Origin: Gymnopus androsaceus JB14
Lineage: Eukaryota; Basidiomycota; Agaricomycetes; Agaricales; Omphalotaceae
Direction of reading: 5' to 3'
Assembly (NCBI GenBank): GCA_009733575.1
Contig: ML770352.1
Location: 1-10,103, forward strand
Length of the DNA stretch: 10,103 nt
The position numbers and the translations under genes are program-made. The notes beneath the pieces were generated by a model, which worked only from the letters and a program-made list of their open reading frames with translations, searched no databases and was not told where the DNA came from. The first letter of the stretch is position 1. Each line of letters opens with the position of its first letter. This document shows positions 1 through 8,028 of the stretch, piece by piece.

Positions 1-173
1 GAATCCTTCCTCTATCTTCCATTAATTTCTCAGGTGAGGCTTTCCACTACCTTGTCCACGCAATTATCAGTATAATCTGTTTTGCCCGTTTCTCATAGCG
101 CGAACATCTGTCACGTCTTTGTGTACCCTTGCTAATTTATTTTTTTGTGCTAACACTTTGCTGCTTTCACAGA
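1..173 (+). promoter_or_regulatory. 5' flank of the beta-tubulin relic
   Basis: This stretch lies directly upstream of the tubulin start codon at 174. It contains pyrimidine-rich runs near the left edge and again just before the ATG, as is common in fungal promoters and leaders. No convincing TATA box was found. A flank of this kind fits a DNA-level duplication that carried its own upstream region, but I cannot tell from sequence alone whether it is the original promoter. Confidence 0.3.
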
Positions 174-1292
174 ATGCATGAAATTGTCCACTTGCAGACC
201 GGTCAAGTAAGCATTCTCTTGCTACATAACCTTTCGCTAGTGCAGTAACCAAATTGGAGTGAAATTTTGGGAGGTGACTCACAGTTTTTCCTGATGCTAA
301 AGTTGTACTGAAAAAGCTTTCTAGGTCATGTCAGACGAGCATGGCATCGAGCCCGATGGTCTTTACAAGGGAAACAACAACCTTCAGCTAGAAAGGATCT
401 CAGTCTACTACACTGAGATGGGTGCCAACAAGTATGTGCCTTGTGCCGTCCTCGTTGATCTTGAGCCTGGAACTATGGTCTCTGTTTGCTCTGGTCCTCT
501 GGGTGGTCTTTTCTGTCCTGACAACTTTGTATTTGGACAGTCTGGTGCTGGTAACAATTGGGCCAAAGGACGTGCATATATATCTTTTCCGAACTTCCCT
601 TATTGACGCATTTTTTACTTTGTTTAGATTACATGGAAGGTGCAGAGCTCGTAGACTCGGTGCTGGACGTTATTCGCAAGGAGGCCGAGGCTACTGATTG
701 CCTCCAAGGTAGGCCATCTTCCATCTGTCAAACCAACTGAGCTCATCAATTTCATTAGGCTTCCAGATCACCCATTCGCTTGGTGGTGGTACTGGTGCCG
801 GTATGGGTACGCTGCTGATCTCCAAGATTCGTGAGGAATACCCCGATCGTATGATGTGCATGTACTCGGTTGTTCCCAGTCCAAAAGTCTCCGACACTGT
901 TGTTGAGATATGAAAATTTCTTCTCTTCAAAGGATGGTTCTTACAATCTGTTGTTTTTAGCCTACAATGTCATGCTTTCAGTCTACCAGCTCATCGAAAA
1001 CTCCAACGAAACTTTCTGTGTCAATAACAAAGCCCTTTATGACATTTGCTTCAGGACTCTCAAGCTTTTGACACCAACATATGGTAACCTCAACCACCTC
1101 ATGTCTCTTGTCATGTCCGGTATTATGACCTGCTTGCATTTCCCTGGTCAGCTTAACTCTGACTAAGAAAATTGGCCGTGAACATGGGTGAGTGGTGATT
1201 TCAACCTCTGGCGTCGCTCAAGCTCACAGTCCCCGATAGTTCCCTTCCCTCGTCTCCACTTCTTCATGACCGGTTTCGCTCCATTAACTGCT

Positions 1293-1470
1293 CACGGTAG
1301 CCACCAATACCGTGCTATCACCGTTCCCGAGCTCACCTCACAGATGTTCAATGCCAAGAACATAATGGCTGCCTCAGATCCAAGACATGGTTGTTACCTT
1401 AACGTATGTCAAATCTTACAGCATCTTGCATTGATTCTGACCAAATTTATAGGTCGCCGCTGTGTTCCAT
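1293..1470 (+). repeat. Internal tubulin duplication, copy 1
   Basis: This is the normally placed copy: the end of one exon ([15 protein letters not shown] region), the 49-nt intron at 1404-1452 and the first codons of the next exon. It is about 178 nt long and is paired with 1627-1793. Confidence 0.85.
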
Positions 1471-1626
1471 GGAAAGGTGTCCATGAAGGAGGTCGAGGAA
1501 CAGATGCGGAATGTCCAGAACAAGAACTCAGCTTACTTTGTCAAATGGATCACGGACAATGTCCTCAGCGCGCAGTGTAAGGTTGCTTTAGGGGGTCTTA
1601 AGATCGCCGTTACTTTCTTGGGTAAC

Positions 1627-1793
1627 CGTGGTAGCCAGCAATACCATGCCATTACTGTTCCCAAGCTCACCTCACGGATGTTCAATGCCATGAACATGAT
1701 GACTGCCTCAGATCCAAGCCCGTACTGTATGTAAAATCTTACTGTGTCTAAAACTGATTCTGACCAATTCTATAGGTTGCCACTGCGTTTCAC
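1627..1793 (+). repeat. Internal tubulin duplication, copy 2
   Basis: This second, diverged copy of 1293-1470 is about 167 nt long. The 11-nt difference lies where copy 1 reads from the PRHG codons to the donor. It includes its own 49-nt intron at 1727-1775 with the same kind of acceptor. It starts directly after the FLGN codons and ends where the [11 protein letters not shown] codons begin. It therefore replaces the short tubulin segment that normally joins those two motifs. Confidence 0.85.
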
Positions 1794-1855
1794 CACCATT
1801 TTCAAGTGTAAGGCCTTCTTGCATTGGTACACTCAAGAGGGTATGGACGAGAGGT

Positions 1856-2002
1856 ATTATTGTGTATTTATTAGCATTGTCTTTTAGCAAAAGCTTTCCG
1901 AAATTGGTGTGAGTAATAAGCTCTGATTGAATTCGATTGAAAAGTTCGCGAGGCGCGCAAAATGATCTCAACAGGACCTACAACTTTCTCTTTACCATCA
2001 CT
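1856..2002. other. Spacer between tubulin relic and split gene
   Basis: These 147 nt hold no recognised gene. A weak GAATTC-containing stretch near 1930 could be a remnant of the tubulin tail, but the match is too short to claim. The right part would serve as promoter and 5' leader of the gene starting at 2003; it is rich in A/T and pyrimidines just before the ATG. Confidence 0.3.
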
Positions 2003-2933
2003 ATGTCAAGCAGCGACGACGACGACAATCTCTTGGACATTTCTGCCGATGATAATTATGTCCCTTTTGTTCTTCCAACTACCAATCCCACAATGAATGA
2101 CTTTCGCAGGGTAAGAAATCTCCTAAAGTTTCTGCATTTGACTGAATTTTACAATGTTAGGCTCTCTCCACAAGTCAAGAACGCGAAGAAACGCTTCTTT
2201 GGCACAATGAGAAGCTCCGAAATCAAGTCAGTCTCCTCAAAAATCAACTGAAGGATGTGAAGAGATTGAGTGGCACTGGCGGGCGAAATAGGAAGAGGAA
2301 CAATCCCCTTCTAAACCATCATAAGATTGTCCTTTGGGGGAAGAAATATGCAGTGGTGATCAGTCCTTGGGTCTGCTCTAGCATGTTTATTGTCTCTCCC
2401 GCTCCAGATGCACTTGAGCCCAATTCAGTCGAACACTTTTCTTCCTTTGAAACCTACCAGTGTGGTGCTACATCCGAGCTGCTTGCTTATCTCTCAAGTG
2501 AGCCAGAAATGCAGGAACAAGCACAGTCCTATGCACCTTTCCGTGATGCGGTACGTTCAAATAGCAGTGGATTTCCATTTACTAAAGTTATCTCTTGCCG
2601 TAGTTTACTACTCAAGTGAATGGTTCTCGCAGTACCGCACTTCACAACATATGTGCAAGTGCATCCATTATTTTTGGTAAGCTAGGGCTTCCAGCCGATC
2701 TATGGGACCTCAGTTCAGGATCAACGCGGAAGGACTCTCCACTCTTCCAAAACTTGCTCTTTTTTGGAGGAGAAAATCGCCCGAAATCCCTGATTCCTCT
2801 CTATTACACAGCCAGCTCGTTGTTTAAGTTTGAGTTAAGCTCGGAGGTATTTCGCCCGGAATTGAAACAAAATGGATTGATTTTTGAAAAGGAGCCGCCG
2901 ATGAATCGCTTAAGTTCCGTAGATTCAACCTAA
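2003..2933 (+). CDS. 5' half of split DUF6532-like gene
   Basis: Three exons join in frame: 2003-2110 (36 codons), 2161-2550 (130 codons) and 2604-2933 (109 codons plus TAA). Introns of 50 and 53 nt have GTAAGA and GTACGT donors. The start at 2003 opens an acidic SSSDDDDN leader. Residues about 37-75 form a heptad-like, probably coiled-coil stretch (LLWHNEKLRNQVSLLKNQL). A globular region follows, with ISPWV, FSSFETYQ, EQAQSY and, at about 190-200, FGKLGLPADLW. I recall this combination from the Agaricomycete-specific family DUF6532, whose function is unknown. The homologous frame seems to end near codon 2912 (EPPMNRL); the last few codons to the TAA look like run-off. The rest of the family's domain is found at 6993-7822, so as it stands this half would give a truncated 275-residue protein. 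The family name is from memory; the split is inferred. Confidence 0.75.
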
Positions 2934-3004
2934 ACAACACAAGAGCGCTCCCCAGGTTAGGCTGCTATCGATCCTGGTGGTCATTTATATCTCAAACGAC
3001 AATC

Positions 3005-3566
3005 ATGCCTCTCTTATTGCATTCTGGTCATCCCTGTTCTTGTCCCAATCGGGCTTCCTTTTATCGCTTGCAGGAATGGGAGTATCCGTTTATTTCTTCG
3101 TACACTGCCTACAAAGCATAGCTACTACTACAGTCTACTACTACCCAATGGTACAGAGCCCAAATGCTTGAACTGTTTGCGAGAGAACATTTCCTGTATG
3201 ACGATGTCTTGCTGGATTCGTTGCGAAGAAGATTGTATATCTGTACAGTTTAGGTCAGTGAAGCCATGAACAATGGAAAGCCACATACCATAAAACAAGA
3301 ACAGTTGCTAACATTGCCTCGCTGCCTCTATTGTCTCTATCACCTAGATTCAATATGACCAACCAAATCGCCTCGGTTTTGATGTTCCCAAAGTTGAATA
3401 TCTTGACCAAAAGCATTGAAACAAGCAGTGATTGACCAAGCGTAGAGTTCTTGAAGACTTGGACCGTGATTGGAGTGCAGAATTCCTGCGGGATGTTGAA
3501 GTGATAAGCAGGCTTGGATATCCGTGAAATCTTGCTGAACAAGTGGATCTTGCTTGCGTGCATTGA
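3005..3566 (+). pseudogene. Decayed unidentified gene inside the insertion
   Basis: I do not recognise the family. One frame runs 3005-3247 (MPLLLHSG, EWEYPFISSYTAYKA, QWYRAQMLELFAREHFLYDD) with a single TAG at 3119. A likely intron with acceptor CCTAG at 3347 leads to a second frame from 3348 (YDQPNRLGFDVPKVEYLD, RRVLEDLDRDWSAEFL, VISRLGYP). That frame has TGA stops at 3417, 3429, 3525 and 3564. The composition between stops (mixed charged and hydrophobic, few low-complexity runs) looks like a once-coding globular protein. The first intron donor is uncertain (GTTTAG at 3248 or GTCAGT at 3254), and either would give an intron of about 94-100 nt, longer than its neighbours. It could be a passenger of the inserted element or an older relic it landed beside. 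Confidence 0.5.
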
Positions 3567-3871
3567 GTTTGAGGGCCCTGTTGAGGTATAAAGGTTTTGA
3601 GAAGGTTGCAAACTTGGGAGGGTTGAAGTTGTTGACCGTCGAAGAAAAGGCAAACGTGAATCATGTGATGTGCTGTGTCACGCATCCTCCAATTCCTCGT
3701 CGCGCAAGTCGCACCTCCACTCAAGGAATATGACACAATTTGTTGAGAAAGAAATAATATCAAGCAAGAATATATTTCGGGAAAGGTAGATGTAGATGTT
3801 CATACAGAAATATAATCAGAAACAGAACAAAAAGTCAAAGATATCGCTGCAGTAGTACAGCCATTCATCTA
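3567..3871. other. Noncoding stretch, no gene recognised
   Basis: No protein family was recognised on either strand. The + strand frame of the preceding relic continues to 3809 with only TGA stops (3570, 3582, 3624, 3633, 3657, 3666, 3744), but the residues between them no longer look conserved. The right end would contain the 3' UTR of the - strand fragment that stops at 3872. Confidence 0.4.
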
Positions 3872-4368
3872 TTAAACACCGAATAAGGCTGAACCTTGTG
3901 CTCCAGAGACAAAAGCCTGAGAGCCAGAAGCGCCAACGTTGTTGCCCAGCATGTCCTGGTTATTCTGAAAGATACCGCCAGATCCCTGGTAGTTCATGAA
4001 GGCTGATGAGCTGATGCTGCTTTGAATATCGGTGTCGGTGTCCTCAGCTCGGAAAGTTGTATAGTCCCATGCCAAGGTCTCCTCCACATAGCTAGATTAA
4101 AAGCTCGTCAGGTTACTCTGAACAATAATAAGGAGCATATGACATACTCTTTCCACTTTTCACCAGCAAGATCAGTGCCCCGAGTCTCAATCTCCTGTGC
4201 GAAAAATATATCGACGCGGCCCCAGAAGTGTTTGGAGGCTGCAATGCGACCTCCTCCACCTCCAGTCTTGCGCTTCTTCTGACGAGGAGCATCCTCAGTG
4301 TCGACCCCTTCTTCGGATTCATCCTCTTCAGTGGAAAGGAAAGCCTTGTTGTCGTAGGCAAGACGACG
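3872..4368 (-). CDS. Orphan 3' gene end, unknown basidiomycete protein
   Basis: Two exons read on the - strand: 4368-4148, and 4091-3872 ending in TAA. They are joined across a 56-nt intron (4147-4092) with a GTATGT donor and CTAG acceptor. The acceptor at 4370-4369 is good (branch-like TACTGAT, then pyrimidines), so an upstream exon must once have existed. The roughly 146 residues begin RRLAYDNKAF, pass through an acidic stretch, a basic KKRKTGGGGGR segment that could be a nuclear signal or DNA contact, and a folded-looking part (KHFWGRVDIFF, EKWKDYVEETLAWDY). They end in a low-complexity Gly/Ser/Asn/Gln tail. I cannot name the family. It lies just downstream of the transposase on the same strand, but every usable donor there is out of phase, so it is best treated as a separate gene lacking its 5' part. 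Confidence 0.55.
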
Positions 4369-4387
4369 CTAGCAGTAATAGAGACCA

Positions 4388-6624
4388 TCAGTATCCAAAA
4401 GAGAGAAGCATGAAAAAGATGGTGTCATCGCCGCTAGTAGCAGAATGAGCAGATGAGGGTGAAGCTGGTCTCGATTCGTCATCACTTGCACTTTCAGCAT
4501 CACTATTACTTTCATCCGGCGTAGCATCTCGGTCTTTGGCATCAGCACCTTTGACCCAGCACACTCTACAAAAATACTTTCCTCGCAGCCCAATATGCCC
4601 TGCAAACTCACTCTGCATGGGATTATCTCCAAGCAAGGCTAACACCCATGGAAGTAGGAGAACAGGTTCATTCAGAGAGCAATCCCAAGCCCATATTCCA
4701 TTTTCTTGAGCAAGCCTGCATGAAAATGAGTAACCGAAATGCAAACGGTGAGTAAAGTCAACGTACTCAAGCTGATCAATGATCCCATCGAGCATTTCCA
4801 GAGGCGGAGCAGTGTTAGATGTGCAGAGAAAGTGAACATTGTATTCTCTCTGTGAATCCTCGCGTGCAAGGCCAGCGGCAGTGAAGAGAAAGGAATTATG
4901 TTTGTTCCATTTTTTAGAGACGTTGCCAGATGTGTCGTCGCAGTACATCCAAATTGGAAATGAGAAAACACGTCGGCCGCCGGCGAGTTTACGCCATCGA
5001 TTCCCTTCGTTTGAGTTGGTAAAAGTCCAGAGCTTTGTCGTGTTTGTTATTGGGTCAAAAACATCTGAAGTCGGTATGAGGATACTATTAACTCAAGATC
5101 TTGAAACAACTCACCTCGAAGCTTCGATGGATGCGGGAGTCCATAGAGTGGTCCTGCATCGACCTGCAATTCCAATAAGTTCTTGAGAAATTGCTCAGCG
5201 GGCACCTCAAAATCAGTAGTTTCGACAACTCTCCACCCGGAATCGACATGATCATCACTGACAACTGGGTACATACGCCAACACTGGGCATAGAGGCCCT
5301 TGCCACGAGTGAACCACCGCACTGGAATGCAACAAATCCCATCTGAGAGCATGGCTGGTTCGTAGATATAATAGTCTTGGTCGCGAATTCGAGCCATTGG
5401 TGTGAGAAGATCATCAGGTGCTTCATGAAGCCATCGCTCAGCTTGTCGTGCTTCGCTTAGGTGTTCACCACTATCTTCCGGGTAGAAGTGAAGCTTTGGA
5501 CGAACTTCAGGATTTGCCATTTCCTGTGAATCCAGTTAGCACCTTTCCATGATGACGCCTATATACATACCTGTGCAATGATTTGTGCCAAGCTGTTCAC
5601 GTAGTAACGGTGCCCAAGAGCCCCATCGTAGCAGAGTGTATCAATCCCGCACATTTTCTGCAGAGCTTCATTGAGCGATTTCATGGTCTTTACAGATGGT
5701 ACATCCGAGACACCATTGACGCGTAACAGCCAAAGAAAAAGATCAAGCTGTTTTTGAGAGAAAACAGATCGAGGGAGGTGCATCAGGACATCCAGTGTAC
5801 AAGTCTGAGAGGATATGTTAATATAATTGTAATAGAGAGTAGGGATGTACAAACGAATCGGTCCTTCCAAGGATACCACTGTCGGCTAGTAGCCTCCTTA
5901 TCTGTCGTCCGAGCACGTTTATTGGCATGAGGAGCTTCAGTATACGACTCTACAATGTAGTCAGTATGTTGGGAACTAGATTTAAACTGGAAAACACACC
6001 GTGAATGCCCTGGCCTTCTTCTTCAGATCCTGATTCAGAATCCGACTTTTGCACATCTTCCTCAGCCTGATCACCTTCATCGTCCGAGTTCACTGCATCC
6101 AGCTCTGCGAGACGTTCCAAAAGTGCTCGCGCTATCAATGCAGCACCTTCCTCTCTTGGGCTCTGCTTCAATGTTGCTTTAGGTCTGGATGAATCTGCAA
6201 GGTTGAAGAAATCGGGGAAAGGGAAATCTTCTGCAAGGTCTGGACCTGGTACGAAATCATCAGGAGGGACTAGTGGATCACCAGCGAGGGAATGCAAGAG
6301 ATTCTTCAACCCTACTTCCGCAAGGACCAATTGATCACTGTCATCTTTGGCTGTTAAGTTGGGATGGGACGAGAATGGTTCTGGGGTGTTAGATGAGGCG
6401 GAACGATGTTGCTGGAGGAGAGCTATATGGGTGTCTGTTCTTTCGTGTTTGCCACAATTCTTCAGAAGTCGAGGTGTGATATCGTTGCAGATAATGCATT
6501 TTGCTTTTAATGTACCGTTTTCCGAAACAGTTTGCCAAACTGGATGCAAGAAAGTAAAGGGATATATTGTCAGATGAGAGAAGGAGGTACATCGTGGGAT
6601 AACTTTACCTTGTGGGTCAAGCAT
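4388..6624 (-). CDS. Plavaka/CACTA-like transposase, C-terminally truncated
   Basis: Probable DNA-transposon transposase acting in the nucleus on its element's ends. Six exons join without a stop: 6624-6609, 6539-6000, 5949-5855, 5804-5571, 5523-5115, 5064-4388. Introns are 47-69 nt, and all phases agree, giving 656 residues plus TGA. Residues about 20-43 form a BED-like finger (C20, C23, H37, H43). A long acidic, disordered part follows (to about 210), then conserved blocks WYPWKDRF, LPRSVFSQKQLDLFLWLL, GLPHPSKL, MYCDDTSG (about 471-478), KWNKHNSFLFTAAGL, LPWVLALLGDNPMQSEFAGH and a CRVC knuckle (C597, C600). I associate these blocks with large Agaricomycete transposases of the Plavaka/CACTA kind, usually well over 900 residues. 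The frame leaves the conserved blocks after the knuckle, runs through a Ser/Asp-rich linker and stops, so the C-terminal part of the catalytic region is absent. It may still be expressed as a DNA-binding fragment. Confidence 0.68.
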
Positions 6625-6992
6625 GTGGCTTGAACTGATTTCGGAATAATCACGAAGAATAATTATTATAATCCGAATTCAACTTGGGGATGGATTCAGA
6701 ACTCGTAGATTTTAACAGTAGAAAAATGGATTGAAATTTGTTGTCATTCTGGATCTCAAATGAAACAAGACATTTCTGACTCCAATTAGTTGCGGCCGTG
6801 GATTCACGGATAAAATCCACGATCTCCCCGAATCCATCTCCGATCAATCAAACATCGGTCTAACGAAGGGCTGCCTGTGTACCCTGACTTGAAGAAGAAT
6901 GACCATCTTGTCTTTATAGTTGAATATCTACCAACTGTGCGCTATTTGATTTAATGTCTGATTATATTTGACTAACATTTCCATCAATGCAG
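6625..6992 (-). promoter_or_regulatory. Transposase upstream region with TGGATT repeats
   Basis: This 368-nt gap holds no gene. The hexamer TGGATT occurs at 6691, 6727 and 6799, and its complement AATCCA at 6814 and 6831: five copies in about 146 nt. Positions 6686-6697 and 6830-6841 form a 12-bp inverted repeat with one mismatch. An AT-rich, TATA-like stretch around 6655-6672 lies about 35-45 nt upstream of the transposase ATG. Clustered short motifs upstream of a transposase resemble the subterminal repeats of CACTA-type elements. The right edge (6970-6992) is the branch site and acceptor of the split gene's next exon. Confidence 0.45.
6797..6821. repeat. Perfect 8-bp hairpin upstream of transposase
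   Basis: CGTGGATT at 6797-6804 is the exact inverted complement of AATCCACG at 6814-6821, with a 9-nt loop. Both arms contain the TGGATT motif that recurs in this region. Confidence 0.7.
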
Positions 6993-7822
6993 CTGTTGAG
7001 ATTAGTGCTTTTCGGTCAAGAGTCATTGACTGCGACAAAGTTCAAGTTTTCCGGGAGGTTGGTGGGAAGACAATGGGGTGTGAAATCCGTCAATCCCTTG
7101 ATGATTGCTTTTGCTGCCATTGCAGTAAGTTTATTCAATACGATGAAATACTTGATTAACATTGATATTATATAGGCTAAATATATCATTTCCGATGATG
7201 TTAACTTTGTCGAGATAGGACAGGTCTCGAACATACCATATCATCAAGAGTTCTACAAGATTCAAAGATTTTTAAAGAGTGTCGAGAACTCGGATTATTA
7301 TAAACAGCTGATTTTGTTTTGGAATCATCGCGTTTTCAAGGGCCTGCATGTATCAGTTGCCAAGGACAGCGACGCTGGTGATGAAGATTCCGACGTTGAC
7401 GATATGACTGCTGCAATGATGGCAGTCACGCTTTCAAAAGGTATGTGACCATTGCTTCACTGGTTGAAGTTGACACTGATAATCTTCGACTAACAGAACC
7501 TGCTGCATCCGGCTCAACTGATCAGGCTGCTGCTGGCATCGCCAGTTCTACTCAGGCTGTTGCTGTTGCCACCGGTTCTACTCAGGCTCTCTCCAGTCCA
7601 GTCACAGCTGCTGCTGCCAACTTGTCAGAAATAGAGCAGGAGGATGCGCCGGCTCTTCATGCAGGTGTGGCAGCACGCACCAGTGATTCTGAAGCACCAC
7701 CACAATGTGGTGGCCACGGTTGCAAAGCTCCGTCAGGCCGAGGGAGAAAGAAGGCAACACAAAGTGAAGTTACTCCAGCAGAACCAAGGCCGCCTAGGCA
7801 CGCAACTCGGAAGGATAAGTGA
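6993..7822 (+). CDS. 3' half of split DUF6532-like gene
   Basis: Exons 6993-7124 (44 codons), 7176-7440 and 7497-7822 join in frame for 240 residues plus TGA. Introns are 51 nt (GTAAGT...TATAG) and 56 nt (GTATGT...ACAG). The first exon follows a textbook acceptor: CTAAC branch site at 6972-6976, then CAATGCAG ending at 6992. It opens with LLRLVLFGQESLTA, then WGVKSVNPLMIAFAAIA. The second exon reads YIISDDVNFVEIGQ and PYHQEFYKIQRFL and turns acidic. The last is an Ala/Ser/Thr/Gln-rich, then basic tail (GRGRKKATQ). The LFG...WGV.SV.P.MIAFAA pattern is what I remember as the C-terminal half of the DUF6532-like family. There is no in-frame start codon of its own apart from a weak ATG at 6987 inside the acceptor region. 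Same strand, same family and adjoining parts link it to 2003-2933. Confidence 0.75.
7511..7588 (+). repeat. Short coding repeat in Ser/Thr/Gln tail
   Basis: Three related units begin at about 7511, 7544 and 7574 with a period of 30-33 nt. The best pair is 7542-7558 and 7572-7588, which match at 16 of 17 positions. They encode repeats of the form G/S-S-T-Q-A in the low-complexity tail, so repeat number may vary without frameshift when the period is 30 or 33. Confidence 0.6.
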
Positions 7823-8028
7823 TATGGACTTACTACTACTAGTCATTGTGCTTGCTTACATTAATATGCTCTCCTAACGAATCAAACTCAGCTCTTACTG
7901 TACATAACTACTCCTATTATCCAGAATGGAGATATATACCGATATGAAGTGAAGCAAGCCCAAAGTGAGCGAGCTACTGGACAAGCCCAGAATCTATGTC
8001 TGTTATAGAGCTAGGGTTCCTAGGTATA
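7823..8028. other. 3' flank of split gene, no gene seen
   Basis: About 200 nt follow the stop codon with no open frame or RNA gene that I recognise. The stretch is A/T-rich with short CTACTACTA runs and presumably holds the 3' UTR and polyadenylation region of the upstream gene. Confidence 0.35.

Larger units (their letters stand above)
174..1855 (+). pseudogene. beta-tubulin pseudogene, introns retained
   Basis: Beta-tubulin polymerises with alpha-tubulin into microtubules. Exons recognised: 174-206 (start, EIVHLQTGQ), 241-273 (NQIG, KFWE), 325-571 (GLYKGNN through [11 protein letters not shown]), 628-708, 759-907 (contains the GTP-binding loop [10 protein letters not shown]), 961-1187, 1240-1403, and 1453 onward ([21 protein letters not shown]). 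Introns of about 50 nt separate them. Lesions seen: the donor at 908 reads AT instead of GT; one base is missing near 1164, giving an in-frame TAA at 1164-1166; after about 1626 the sequence jumps back to a second copy of an earlier exon-intron segment; the stretch before the FLHWYT motif and the acidic C-terminal tail are missing. Many former Arg positions are Cys or His (residue 2 is His). Retained introns rule out a processed pseudogene. The 3' boundary is approximate. Confidence 0.95.

Noticed and set aside
174..1855. Processed (retrotransposed) tubulin pseudogene
   Set aside because: Six or more introns are still present at positions with good splice signals, so the copy arose from DNA, not from mRNA.
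1905..1960. Tail exon of beta-tubulin around the GAATTC at 1930
   Set aside because: Only two or three codons resemble the expected tail and a stop follows at once; the match is too short to support.
3255..3763. Two overlapping - strand open frames of about 130 residues
   Set aside because: They lie opposite the coding-like + strand relic, lack recognisable domains or splice structure, and are better explained as antisense shadows.
3872..6624. One continuous - strand gene joining the transposase to the 4368-3872 exons
   Set aside because: The acceptor at 4369 needs a phase-0 donor, while the usable GT sites in 4388-4560 are in phase 1, and the two protein parts do not look like one family.
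2934..6992. Terminal inverted repeats and target-site duplication of the 4.1 kb insertion
   Set aside because: No matching inverted ends, CACTA-type termini or short flanking duplication could be found by eye near either boundary, so the element's limits stay open.
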